The translations under genes were made by a program, and so were the position numbers. DNA of 64,000 bases from Gemmatimonadaceae bacterium (GTDB taxonomy: Bacteria; Gemmatimonadota; Gemmatimonadetes; Gemmatimonadales; Gemmatimonadaceae), in contig JABAQJ010000002.1 in the NCBI GenBank assembly GCA_019186945.1, positions 213,897 through 277,896 on the forward strand, read 5' to 3'. The notes under the pieces are model-generated. The model was not told the DNA's origin. It did not search any database and saw only the letters and a list, made by a program, of their open reading frames with translations. Below are positions 16,361 through 25,644 of this stretch, piece by piece. Each line of letters opens with the position of its first letter. Position 1 is the first letter of the stretch.

Positions 16361-17089
16361 TTACGGTTCTGCGCGCGCGCAGAACCGCCTCACCGCCGTT
16401 GGGCCCGACATCCCGCCTCCGCGCGACACCGCCTCCTCCGCTTCGTCATGCTTGAAGTAGACGTAGGCGTCACGCCATCCCTGCGCGGCGATCGTCTCGA
16501 CCCAGCGCTTCAGGTCCGCGTCCGAGTAGTCGAGTCGATGCAGGCGCAGGTAGCCCCACGCGGCGGTGCGCGCTACCGGACTCGCGAAATCCTCCTGATC
16601 GATCGCGCACAGGGCGACGTCGTGCGCACGCAGCAGGGCGAACGTCTCCCCGTCGAACCAGCTCGCGTCCCGGAACTCGAAGACGAACCGCCGATCCTTC
16701 GGCAGGTAATCCAGGAAACTCGCCAGACGGTCAGCGTCCTTTCTCAAATTGGCAGGGCACTGGAACAGGATGGGTCCCAGCTTCGGGCCCAGAACCGACG
16801 TGCTCTGGAGGAGGAAATCCAGCGCACCTTTCGACTCCGGCTTGAGCCGTCCGAAGTGCGTAATCCTCTGGCTTGCCTTTATGGCGAATACGAAACCCTC
16901 AGGCACCTGCGCTGCCCAGCCCGCCAGTACATGCTCCTTCGGCAGCCGGTAGAAGGTGTTGTTGATCTCGACCGTCGGGAACTGCGACGCGTAATAGCGG
17001 AGTTGTCCCTCGTCAGGCAGGTCGACAGGGTAGAAGGCGCCACGCCATTCCTTGAACGCGAAGCCGCTGGTCCCCGCCAGCACTATCAC
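16361..17089 (-). CDS. DUF72 (YecE-like) TIM-barrel protein, coupled to Ku
   Basis: A 242-residue DUF72 protein of about the usual length. Family marks are LAGTSGFAFKEWRGAFYP at the N-terminus, FPTVEINNTFYRLP (about residues 37-50), FVFAIKASQRITH, LGPILFQCPANLRKD, RRFVFEFRDASWF and the C-terminal AYVYFKHDEAEEA. DUF72 folds as a TIM barrel; no biochemical activity is firmly established. Its ATG overlaps the Ku stop by 4 bp (17086-17089), so it is co-translated with Ku. This suggests a role alongside NHEJ, as inference. The last codons overlap a perfect 24-bp palindrome (16364-16387). Confidence 0.87.
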   Translation of the reverse strand: MIVLAGTSGFAFKEWRGAFYPVDLPDEGQLRYYASQFPTVEINNTFYRLPKEHVLAGWAAQVPEGFVFAIKASQRITHFGRLKPESKGALDFLLQSTSVLGPKLGPILFQCPANLRKDADRLASFLDYLPKDRRFVFEFRDASWFDGETFALLRAHDVALCAIDQEDFASPVARTAAWGYLRLHRLDYSDADLKRWVETIAAQGWRDAYVYFKHDEAEEAVSRGGGMSGPTAVRRFCARAEP

Positions 17090-17910
17090 GAGGCCTTCCG
17101 CTCGTCGCTGGCAGCGGCGCCGTCTCCGGCCGCCGTCGCCGTCCGGGCAAGAGACGCCTTCAGCGCCTCCATCAGGTCGATGATCCTGCCGCCGCCGTCG
17201 GTGGACTGCTCGGCCGTGATCTCCTGCCCGTCGACTTTCTTCTGGATGGCGTCCAGTACGCGCTCGCGCACCACATCCCTGTACTTGGCAGGATCGAAAG
17301 TATCGGTCGCGGTCTGTTCGATGAGTTGCCTGGCAAGCGTCAACTCGTTAGGTTTCACCTCGCCCTCGCCAAGCGGAACCTCGGACGTCGGACGCATCTC
17401 GTCGGCGTAGTGCAGTTGCTCCATCACCAGAACGCCATCCCGCGGGCGCAGCAGAACGAGATGTTGCTGCCCCCGCGCGGCATACTGGCCGAGCGCGGCC
17501 CGTCCCGTCTCCTTCAGCGCCTCCGCCAGCAGTCGATACGCGCGGTCGCCACCCTTGTCCGGCCCGAGGTAGTACACTCGCTCCAGATACTCGCGGTCGA
17601 CCTTCGCCAGCGGAACGAACTCGGCAATGTCGATCGTGCCAGTGGCCTTCTCCTCCAACGCCTTGATTTCGTCGGGCGAGAACATCACGTAGCGGTCCTT
17701 GGCGAACTCGTAGCCCTTCGCCATGTCCTCACGCCCGACGATCTCGCCATCCTTCGGGCAGGTGTACTGCTGCTTCAGTCGCGTGCCGCAACTCTTATGC
17801 AGCATGTTGAACGACACACTGGCCTTCGACTCTGCGGTCGAGTAGATGTTGACGGGGACCGAGACCAGGCCAAAGGAGATCGTAGCGGTGCCGATCGAGC
17901 GAGCGGGCAT
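17086..17910 (-). CDS. ku: Ku-family NHEJ DNA-end-binding protein
   Basis: A 274-residue bacterial Ku. The homodimeric ring threads onto double-strand DNA ends and recruits ligase D. The start ARSIGTATISFGLVSVPVNIYSTAE is nearly diagnostic. It is followed by a CGTRLKQQYTCPKDG segment (residues ~41-55, two Cys), ITIDIAEF-like strand TGTIDIAEFVPLAKVD, YYLGPDKGGDRAYRLL, and ELTLARQLIEQ near residue 200. The C-terminal tail from about residue 245 is Ala/Lys-rich and low in complexity, as in other bacterial Ku proteins, where it contacts LigD. It is divergent from ligD with a 107-base spacer and followed by the overlapping DUF72 gene. Confidence 0.96.
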   Translation of the reverse strand: MPARSIGTATISFGLVSVPVNIYSTAESKASVSFNMLHKSCGTRLKQQYTCPKDGEIVGREDMAKGYEFAKDRYVMFSPDEIKALEEKATGTIDIAEFVPLAKVDREYLERVYYLGPDKGGDRAYRLLAEALKETGRAALGQYAARGQQHLVLLRPRDGVLVMEQLHYADEMRPTSEVPLGEGEVKPNELTLARQLIEQTATDTFDPAKYRDVVRERVLDAIQKKVDGQEITAEQSTDGGGRIIDLMEALKASLARTATAAGDGAAASDERKAS

Positions 17911-18017
17911 AATGAGGATCTGGCGGAAGAAGGACGCACGGCCGAGTCACTGGCCCACGTGGACGCTTCGCGTTGCGCGTGCGACCGAGCCGTGAGTTAG
18001 GCTCGCCGGATCGCCAG

Positions 18018-20666
18018 ATGGACGCAAGGGGCACAGACACCGGACCAGGCAGATCGCACGCGACCGACCCCGTCGGTCCCGGGTCGGCCGGCGACAGCCT
18101 CGCCGCCTATCGGGCGAAGCGCTCGGCCGACCGTTCGCCGGAACCTGTCGGCACCGTCCATTCGACGACAGGCCAACTGTTCGTCGTGCACAAGCATGCG
18201 GCCCGGCAGCTGCACTTCGACCTGCGTCTGGAGATGGACGGCGTCCTGCGATCATGGGCTGTCCCGCGCGGTCCATCGCTCGACCAGCACGACAAGCGCC
18301 TCGCCGTCCGCGTCGAGGATCACCCGCTGGAGTACGGCGACTTCGAGGGAATCATCCCCGAGGGCAACTACGGCGCCGGCGCCGTCATCGTCTGGGACCG
18401 CGGCGAATGGGTTCCCCTGGAAGACTGGCGAACCGGACTCGAGAAGGGGAAGCTCCTGTTTGAACTGAAGGGCTACAAACTCCGTGGCAAGTGGACCCTG
18501 GTGAAGATCAAGAAAAGCGAGAAGGACTGGCTGCTGATCAAGGAACGGGACGCCTGGATGACATCGCCTGGCGACCGGTTTCCGCAGGAATCCGTCCTGT
18601 CGGGGCTGACGGTCGAGGAAGTGAAAGCCGGGTACTCGCCCGCGAGGCGCATTCGCACCGCCCTCGAACAGATGGGTGCACCCCGCACTCCGGTCTCACC
18701 CCGAAACGTCGGACTGATGCTCGCCGAGTCGCGCCAGCAGGCATTCTCGGACGCTGACTGGCTGTTCGAGTTGAAGCTCGACGGTTACCGTCTGCTGGCG
18801 TCGAAGTCACCTCACGAAGTCCTGCTGCTGAGCCGGAACGGCAACGATTACACGGAAGTCTTTCCCGAAGTCGCACGGGCCGTCGCCGCCATTCCCATCG
18901 ATCGCTGTGTGATCGACGGCGAGGCGGTTGTGCTGGATGCCCATGGGAAGCCCAGTTTCTCCCGACTGCAGCAGCGCGGTCGCCTCACCAATGCGATCGA
19001 CATTGCGCACTCGGCGGTGGAACTGCCGGTAACCTATTTCGCGTTCGATCTACTCGGCTTCGAGGACTTCGACCTGCGCTCGCTTCCGCTGGTCACGCGC
19101 AAGAAATTCCTGGCCGAGGTGCTTCCCGCACTCGGCCCAGTGCGCTATCTCGATCACATCGCCGAGCGGGGAGAAGCGTTCCTGGACGAGGTCACCACCC
19201 TTGGCCTGGAAGGTATCATCGCCAAGAAAGCGGATGCCTCCTACCGCGCCGGACGTTCGGCGTTGTGGCTCAAGATCAAGACGGACAGGACCGGTGACTT
19301 CGTGATCGCTGGTTTCACCGAACCCAAGGGAAGCCGCTCGGGCTTCGGTGCGTTGCAGTTGGCGGACTATGTCGGTGGGAAGCTGGTGTATGCGGGCCGC
19401 GCAGGCACCGGGTTCAACGATCGACAGCTGACGGACATCCGCGAGGCACTCGGCGCTCACGTGCGAACCGAACCGGCGTGCCTTGGACCCGTGGCATCGC
19501 CCGGCACCGAGCCACTGCCTGCAGACGCGATCCCCGAGACGCGGACGACGACGTGGGTGGAGCCGCGCCTTGTCTGCGAAGTCCGGTTCCGCGAGTGGAC
19601 ACCCGACGGCCTGCTTCGCCATCCCGCTTTCCTGAGGATGCGTCCGGACAAGGATCCCCACCAGTGCGACCGGCAGAAATGGAACACCGATCGCGAGGCA
19701 CCGGATACCGCCAACGTTGTCCCTGACGAGACACCTGACGCTCAGCCGCCCGAACCGCCTGAGAGAGCCGTTGAGAAGACCGTGACACTGTCGAACCTTC
19801 GCAAGGTCTTCTGGCCCGTCGAGGGATACACGAAAGGCGACTTGATCGAGTACTACCGCACCATCGCGCCATGGCTGCTCCCATATCTGGTCAACCGCCC
19901 CGTAGTACTGACGCGGTTTCCCGACGGGATCGAAGGCAAGTCTTTCTACCAGAAGGATGCACCGGCATTCGCGCCGGAGTGGATACGCACTACCCCCATC
20001 TGGAGCAACGATACCCAGCGGAACATCCGATATTTCGTGTGCGATAACGTGGAGTCGCTCACTTATATCGCCAACATGGGCACCATCCCGCTCCATATCT
20101 GGGCAAGTCGCGTGGGGAGCCTGGAGCTGCCGGACTGGTGTGTCATCGATCTCGATCCCAAGGAAGCGCCTTTCTCGGACGTTGTCCGGTGCGCGACTGT
20201 GCTTCACTGGATTTGCGAAGACGTCGGGCTACCGAACTATGTGAAGACGACGGGCAAGACTGGACTCCATGTACTGATTCCGTTGGCCAGACAATGCACC
20301 TACGAGCAATCGCGGACGTTCGGCGAGTTGCTCGCGCGTCTCGTGCTCAGGGAACTGCCGACTATCGCCACCATCACGCGGCACGTGACCAGGCGGGGCG
20401 ACAAGGTCTATCTCGACTATCTCCAGAACCGCCACGGGCAACTCATTGTCGCGCCGTTCAGCGTACGGCCGCTTCCGGGTGCCACCGTGTCCATGCCCCT
20501 GCTCTGGAGTGAAGTGAACGACGCGCTGGATCCTCGCGCCTTTACGATCGCGACTGCACGTGCGCGCATGGACTTGCTTGGCCACGACCCGGTACGCCCC
20601 GTCCTGGACGACAAACCGGACTTCGCGCTGATGCTCGAGCGAATCGCGGCGCTGTCCCGAACGTAG
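18018..20666 (+). CDS. ligD: ATP-dependent DNA ligase D (PE-LIG-POL)
   Basis: An 882-residue multifunctional NHEJ enzyme with all three modules. The phosphoesterase domain (about residues 30-150) has FVVHKHAARQLHFDLRLE and VEDHPLEYGDFEG. The ATP-dependent ligase (about 210-500) has the nucleotidyl-accepting lysine K253 in ELKLDGYR, plus DGEAVV and the GLEGIIAKK motif. The AEP-type polymerase/primase (about 590-875) has the metal-binding D711-x-D713 in VIDLDPKE. The order PE-LIG-POL differs from the mycobacterial POL-PE-LIG. The first ATG, at 18018, is used; an in-frame TTG at 17973 is less likely. It is divergent from ku, so both may be fired from one 107-base region. Confidence 0.95.
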   Translation: MDARGTDTGPGRSHATDPVGPGSAGDSLAAYRAKRSADRSPEPVGTVHSTTGQLFVVHKHAARQLHFDLRLEMDGVLRSWAVPRGPSLDQHDKRLAVRVEDHPLEYGDFEGIIPEGNYGAGAVIVWDRGEWVPLEDWRTGLEKGKLLFELKGYKLRGKWTLVKIKKSEKDWLLIKERDAWMTSPGDRFPQESVLSGLTVEEVKAGYSPARRIRTALEQMGAPRTPVSPRNVGLMLAESRQQAFSDADWLFELKLDGYRLLASKSPHEVLLLSRNGNDYTEVFPEVARAVAAIPIDRCVIDGEAVVLDAHGKPSFSRLQQRGRLTNAIDIAHSAVELPVTYFAFDLLGFEDFDLRSLPLVTRKKFLAEVLPALGPVRYLDHIAERGEAFLDEVTTLGLEGIIAKKADASYRAGRSALWLKIKTDRTGDFVIAGFTEPKGSRSGFGALQLADYVGGKLVYAGRAGTGFNDRQLTDIREALGAHVRTEPACLGPVASPGTEPLPADAIPETRTTTWVEPRLVCEVRFREWTPDGLLRHPAFLRMRPDKDPHQCDRQKWNTDREAPDTANVVPDETPDAQPPEPPERAVEKTVTLSNLRKVFWPVEGYTKGDLIEYYRTIAPWLLPYLVNRPVVLTRFPDGIEGKSFYQKDAPAFAPEWIRTTPIWSNDTQRNIRYFVCDNVESLTYIANMGTIPLHIWASRVGSLELPDWCVIDLDPKEAPFSDVVRCATVLHWICEDVGLPNYVKTTGKTGLHVLIPLARQCTYEQSRTFGELLARLVLRELPTIATITRHVTRRGDKVYLDYLQNRHGQLIVAPFSVRPLPGATVSMPLLWSEVNDALDPRAFTIATARARMDLLGHDPVRPVLDDKPDFALMLERIAALSRT

Positions 20667-20845
20667 GCCGCGGTGTGCGAAATCGCCTCCAAGGGTGGCG
20701 CATAGTCCGCTCGGTCGATGGGACAGCAGACATCGTTCCGGTGCGTAGAGGTACCGATTCGCTTCCTTCCCTCAGCGCTGCCAGAGGCTCTATTTCATCC
20801 GCGGCCGCTCAGTTCTTCAATTTCCTTCTTTCAGGCCCCATTCCC

Positions 20846-23017
20846 ATGAGGAAGTCGATAATCGTTCTCTTCGCCGCGTTCTCGGCCTGCACCGCTCGCG
20901 AGCCGGCAAACCCGGACGTCGCGCGATGGGAGGCGCAAGCGCAGAACGTCACCATCACGCGAGATGACTGGGGTATCCCGCACATCCACGGGAAGACGGA
21001 CGCCGATGCCGTGTTCGGCCTCGTGTACGCACAAGCGGAAGACGATTTCTATCGCGTCGAGACGAACTTCCTTAATGCGCAGGGTCGTCTGGCGGAGGCC
21101 GAGGGAGAGAGCGCGATCTACCGCGATCTGCGCATGAAGCTGTTCATTGATCCGGACAGCATGAAAGCGCAGTTCGCAGCCAGTCCGGATTGGCTGAAGT
21201 CGCTGATGGTGGCGTGGGCTGATGGACTCAACTACTACCTCCGCACGCACCCCGAGGTGAAGCCTCGAGTCATCGCGAAGTTCGAACCGTGGATGGCACT
21301 CACATTCAGCGAAGGCAGCATCGGCGGCGACATCGAGGACATCTCGCTCCAGGGTCTCGAGGAGTTCTACGGGGATAGAAAGAGCGCTGGACTTGCAGCG
21401 GTGACCGACACCAGGGACACCGAACCATCGGGTTCAAACGGCATCGCCATCGCACCGTCCAACACGACTGCCAACCGTGCCCTGCTCCTCATAAATCCCC
21501 ACACCTCGTTTTTCTTCCGTGCCGAGGTCCAGGTTCAGAGCGATGAAGGGTTGAACGCCTACGGCGCCGTCACCTGGGGACAGTTCTTCGTCTACCAGGG
21601 CTTCAACAGCCGCGTCGGATGGATGCACACGTCGAGCGGCGCCGACGTGGTTGACGAATACGCGGAGACGATCGTGCACCAGGGCGACAGCGTCTTCTAT
21701 AGGTACGGCAAGGAACTCCGTCCTGTCGTCAGGTCCAGCATCGTCGTGTCGTTCCAGACGGATACCGGGCTCGCCAGGCAGGAGTTCACGGTCTATCGCA
21801 CGCACCACGGCCCCGTAGTTCGCGAGGCTGACGGGAAGTGGATCAGCGTGAGGCTGATGCAGGAGCCGGTCAAGGCGCTCATGCAGTCGTACACGCGCAC
21901 CAAAGCCACGGACTACGCGTCCTTCCGGCAATCGATGGAGCTACACACCAACTCGTCCAACAACACGATTTATGCCGATGCCGACGGCAGCATCGCCTAC
22001 TTCCACGCGAATCATGTCCCGAAGCGGAGTACCCGATTCGACTGGAGCAAGCCGGTCGATGGCAGCGATCCGGCGACCGAATGGCAGGGAATCCACTCGA
22101 TCGACGAATCGCCCTTTATCCTCGACCCGCCTAACGGCTGGCTCTACAACTCCAACAACTGGCCCTACTCGGCAGCCGGTCCCAACAGCCCGCGGAAGGC
22201 GGATTTTCCGGCATACATGGACGTCGGCGGAGAGAACCCGCGCGGCGTCCACGCCATTCGTGTCCTGCAGGGCAAACGCGACTTCTCGATCGATGCGCTG
22301 GTTGCCGCCGCTTACGACAGCTACCTCCCGGCGTTCGCCGACCTCATCCCGACCCTTGTTGCTGCCTACGACAGGACGCCGGCTTCCAGCGCACTGAAGG
22401 GACGGCTCGCCGACCAGGTGGCCTTGTTGCGGACCTGGGACTACCGCTGGGCCGCGGAGTCAGTGCCGACGTCGCTGGCCGTGTTCTGGGCAGAAGAGAT
22501 GTGGCGGCGCGTTCGATCCGATGCGGAAGGCGAGGAGATGTCCGTCTACGACTACATCGCCAAACGAGTGCCGGCGAGCGAAAAGCTCGATGCGCTCAAC
22601 ACGGCTTCGGAAAAGCTCACCGCCGACTTCGGTACATGGAAGACACCTTGGGGCGAGATCAACCGATTTCAGCGCCTGACCGACGATATAGTGCACCCAT
22701 TCGACGACGCAGGGCCCAGCATCCCCGTTCCGTTCACGTCCGCGCAGTGGGGGTCGCTGGCGTCGTTCGGCGCCCGACCGTACAAGGGTTCGAAGAAGTA
22801 CTACGGAACCTCGGGCAACAGTTTCGTGGCAGTGGTCGAGTTCGGTGACTCCGTCAGGGCACGCGCTATCACGGCTGGTGGCCAAAGCGGAAACCCCAAC
22901 TCGAAGCATTTCAACGATCAAGCGGAGCGTTACAGCAAGGGCGACCTGCGCGAGGTCTACTACTACCCTTCGCAGCTCAAGGGGCACGCAGCGGGAGCGT
23001 ACCACCCCGGGCGCTGA
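20846..23017 (+). CDS. Penicillin acylase family lipoprotein (Ntn hydrolase)
   Basis: A 723-residue exported amidase of the penicillin-acylase/acyl-homoserine-lactone acylase family. A short lipoprotein signal (MRKSIIVLFAAFSAC) places it on the membrane. The alpha part starts VTITRDDWGIPHIHGKTDADAVFGLVYAQAEDD. The self-cleavage site is GSNGIAIAPSNT, making Ser197 the expected N-terminal nucleophile of the beta subunit. Downstream are LLINPHTSFFF and YRTHHGPV, then the C-terminal GGQSGNPNSKHFNDQ. Substrates in this family range from beta-lactams to quorum-sensing lactones; nothing here decides. The ATG at 20846 is used because it opens the signal peptide. Confidence 0.88.
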   Translation: MRKSIIVLFAAFSACTAREPANPDVARWEAQAQNVTITRDDWGIPHIHGKTDADAVFGLVYAQAEDDFYRVETNFLNAQGRLAEAEGESAIYRDLRMKLFIDPDSMKAQFAASPDWLKSLMVAWADGLNYYLRTHPEVKPRVIAKFEPWMALTFSEGSIGGDIEDISLQGLEEFYGDRKSAGLAAVTDTRDTEPSGSNGIAIAPSNTTANRALLLINPHTSFFFRAEVQVQSDEGLNAYGAVTWGQFFVYQGFNSRVGWMHTSSGADVVDEYAETIVHQGDSVFYRYGKELRPVVRSSIVVSFQTDTGLARQEFTVYRTHHGPVVREADGKWISVRLMQEPVKALMQSYTRTKATDYASFRQSMELHTNSSNNTIYADADGSIAYFHANHVPKRSTRFDWSKPVDGSDPATEWQGIHSIDESPFILDPPNGWLYNSNNWPYSAAGPNSPRKADFPAYMDVGGENPRGVHAIRVLQGKRDFSIDALVAAAYDSYLPAFADLIPTLVAAYDRTPASSALKGRLADQVALLRTWDYRWAAESVPTSLAVFWAEEMWRRVRSDAEGEEMSVYDYIAKRVPASEKLDALNTASEKLTADFGTWKTPWGEINRFQRLTDDIVHPFDDAGPSIPVPFTSAQWGSLASFGARPYKGSKKYYGTSGNSFVAVVEFGDSVRARAITAGGQSGNPNSKHFNDQAERYSKGDLREVYYYPSQLKGHAAGAYHPGR

Positions 23018-23060
23018 GGGCCGGAACGAGCCGGCCTGTCAAGCGAAGGCTTGAATGGAG

Positions 23061-23087
23061 CGCGGACGAGCCTTCGGCAAGTCCGCG
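23061..23087 (+). terminator. Intrinsic-type terminator after the penicillin acylase gene
   Basis: CGCGGAC (23061-23067) pairs with GTCCGCG (23081-23087), with an inner GCC-TTC-GGC tetraloop-like hairpin. The run TTCTGCTTCAGTTTC follows. It lies about 45 bases past the stop; the U-tract is imperfect. Confidence 0.55.
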
Positions 23088-23172
23088 TTCTGCTTCAGTT
23101 TCTCCACGCCGCAGGCCGAGACTCCTGAGGCCGGCGCTGTCGACGGCGATCCGGTGTGTCCCCATCGTAAGG

Positions 23173-25536
23173 ATGGCTGTGAAGGCATCGACGTACCCTC
23201 CTCCTCAAGCCGTGGATGACACCTCGCTTGTGGTCGAACGTCAGTTCGCGCGCGCGGAGCGCATAACGAACTACGTCCGCCTCACGGTCCTCGGTGTGTT
23301 CGGCCTCGGCGCCGTCGCGTTTTTCCCGCTGTTTCCACGAGCGGTCAGCCTTGTGAACCTCTCGATCCTCGTCCCGATGCTGTGCTGGAGCGCGGCACAG
23401 CACAGGGCAATCCACGCGACGGATCGCCGTTGGGAACACCTGTCGCTCGTGAATGCATTCGTGGATGTCACGGCGGTGACAGCGCTGCTGTTCGGCTACG
23501 GCTTGTTCGGGAGTCCCGATCAGGCAGTGAAATCACCCATCTGGGTCGCCTACTTCGTCATTCTCGCGGCACGACCGTTCACCGGGACTGCCCGTCGTGC
23601 CGCCGCAGTCACGGCAATCGTGGGCATCGAGTACATCGCGCTCTGGTCGTTTCTCCTCGCATCCGGACGGTTGGCGCTTCTCGCCAACCCCGCCGATACG
23701 CTGCACATGTCTGGATCCACGCTTGTCGATGAACTCGCCAAGACGTCGATGCTGTTGCTGGCGGGTGCGGTATCGACGTACGCGACGGCGTGGAACGAGC
23801 ACACGCTTCGCAAGGCCGTCGAAGCCATCGGCGCCTCCGATGCGCGGTTCCGCGCTATCTTCGAGCACACGGGCGTGAGCATCGCCTTGCTCGATCGTAC
23901 GGGTCATGTGACGGCATCGAACTCGGCGTTCGACGAGTTCGTCGGCTACGACTCGGTCGCGGTAGCGCAACGTACCTTGCCCGCGTTCTCGCCCGCGGAA
24001 GACACCGAGCACTCCGTTGCCTGCGTGGCGGACGTCGTCGCTGACGGACGGACCCGCAACGCCGAGATGCGTTTCGCGCGGTGCGACGGACAGGTCGTCT
24101 GGGGAAGCGTGACCTTGTCCCGAATCCGGCATGCGGATGGAGATCGCGTGATCGCGATGATCCAGGACATTACGCAACGCAAGGCGCTGGAAGCGGAACT
24201 GATGCATCAGGCGCTTCACGACCCGCTCACGGGTCTCGCCAACCGGACGCTCTTCCGCGATCGAGTCGGGCATGCGCTCGAACGCTCGATCCGCGGTAAC
24301 GCGGAACTGGCTGTCTTCGTGCTCGATCTCGACAACTTCAAGTCGGTGAACGAAGCATTCGGTCATGGGACGGGCGACAGACTTCTGGTCCACGTTGCGG
24401 AACGGCTCCTCAACGCCACGCGCGGATGCGACACGGTTGCGCGCCTTGGCGGGGACGAGTTCGCCGTGCTCGTCGACGGAACCCGGGGCGAGACCGACAT
24501 TGCGGCGGTTGCCGATCGAATCGTGGCGGCGCTGCAAGCACCATCTGTCCTGGCACCCGGCTCGACTCAATCGACGACGGCGAGCATCGGCATCGCCCGC
24601 CCGGTCGCCGGTGAAAGCATGGACGAACTGCTTCGCAACGCCGATGTGGCACTGTCCTCCGCGAAGAGCCGGGCCCGCGGAGCCTGGGTGCTGTACGATC
24701 CCGCAGAGCACGCCGCGGTCGTCGATCGCATCGCGCTCGAGCACGATCTTCGCGAAGCACTCCCTCGGCGCGAGTTCTTTCTCGTCTATCAGCCGATCGT
24801 CGGACTGGAATCCGGCGACGTTCGGGCTGTCGAAGCGCTGCTGCGGTGGCAGCATCCTGCACGTGGCGTCGTCGCCCCGGATCGTTTCATCCCCCTCGCG
24901 GAAGACTCCGGACTGATCGTTCCGTTGGGTGCCTGGATCCTTGCCGAGGCCTGCCGTGACGCCGCCGAGTGGAATCGTCTGCGCGAGGATTCGCCGATCG
25001 GCGTGACCGTGAACGTCTCGGCTCGGCAGATCGCGTCCGATCATATCGTCGCCGACGTCGCGCGATCGCTGAGCGAGTCCGGGCTCGATGCCGGTCTTCT
25101 GATGCTGGAAATCACCGAGAGTGTGCTGATGGAGGACACCGAACTGACGATCGGCCGCCTCGCGGCGCTGAAGGCGCTCGGGGTGCAGCTGGCGGTCGAC
25201 GATTTCGGGACAGGCTATTCTTCGTTGAGCCACCTGCAGCAGTTCCCGGTCGATGTGCTCAAGATCGACCGCCGCTTCATCGAGCGAATCCCGCACGACC
25301 AGAACAGCGAAGCGCTGGCGCGCACAATTCTCGCATTGGGCGCGATGCTGTCGCTCCGAACGGTCGCAGAGGGCGTCGAGACGAGCGAACAGCGGACGAC
25401 ACTGACCGACATGGGTTGCGACTTCGCCCAGGGGTACCTGTTCTCCAAGCCTGTCTCGGTGACAGAGGTTCGATCGCTGCTCGATAAGCGCGGCAGCCTG
25501 CCGCGACTCGGAGCGGCGGCACCGATTGGTGCGTAG
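23173..25536 (+). CDS. Membrane PAS-GGDEF-EAL cyclic-di-GMP protein
   Basis: A 787-residue bifunctional-type c-di-GMP signalling protein. Residues about 35-205 form five or six membrane helices with no recognised sensor name. A PAS domain follows (about 215-335, ARFRAIFEHTGVSIALLDRTG to MIQDITQRK). The diguanylate cyclase domain (about 340-500) keeps a canonical LGGDEF at about residue 425. The EAL phosphodiesterase (about 515-770) keeps EALLRW at about 553, ITESVLMED, DDFGTGYSSL and AEGVET. Both catalytic signatures look intact, so it could make or break c-di-GMP depending on PAS or membrane input. It is a single gene, 155 bases after the acylase gene. Confidence 0.94.
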   Translation: MAVKASTYPPPQAVDDTSLVVERQFARAERITNYVRLTVLGVFGLGAVAFFPLFPRAVSLVNLSILVPMLCWSAAQHRAIHATDRRWEHLSLVNAFVDVTAVTALLFGYGLFGSPDQAVKSPIWVAYFVILAARPFTGTARRAAAVTAIVGIEYIALWSFLLASGRLALLANPADTLHMSGSTLVDELAKTSMLLLAGAVSTYATAWNEHTLRKAVEAIGASDARFRAIFEHTGVSIALLDRTGHVTASNSAFDEFVGYDSVAVAQRTLPAFSPAEDTEHSVACVADVVADGRTRNAEMRFARCDGQVVWGSVTLSRIRHADGDRVIAMIQDITQRKALEAELMHQALHDPLTGLANRTLFRDRVGHALERSIRGNAELAVFVLDLDNFKSVNEAFGHGTGDRLLVHVAERLLNATRGCDTVARLGGDEFAVLVDGTRGETDIAAVADRIVAALQAPSVLAPGSTQSTTASIGIARPVAGESMDELLRNADVALSSAKSRARGAWVLYDPAEHAAVVDRIALEHDLREALPRREFFLVYQPIVGLESGDVRAVEALLRWQHPARGVVAPDRFIPLAEDSGLIVPLGAWILAEACRDAAEWNRLREDSPIGVTVNVSARQIASDHIVADVARSLSESGLDAGLLMLEITESVLMEDTELTIGRLAALKALGVQLAVDDFGTGYSSLSHLQQFPVDVLKIDRRFIERIPHDQNSEALARTILALGAMLSLRTVAEGVETSEQRTTLTDMGCDFAQGYLFSKPVSVTEVRSLLDKRGSLPRLGAAAPIGA

Positions 25537-25644
25537 CTATCCGGGGCGGTAGAGTCTCGACCCATTCGAGAGACCGTTACGTACCGCTGGACGCGGCGTC
25601 CGCCCGCTGCTACCGTCTGCTTCGCCCAGAAACAAGAGGGACCA

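Noticed and set aside
17994-17999. CCTAACT (17994) and CCTAACC (33004 and within tRNA-Glu near 49068) as extra copies of the heptamer
   Set aside because: They differ at the last base; the tRNA one is fixed by the D-arm sequence. They are used as the comparison set, not counted.
23533-25296. 587-codon minus-strand frame opposite the GGDEF-EAL gene
   Set aside because: Antisense shadow of a gene whose catalytic motifs are intact.
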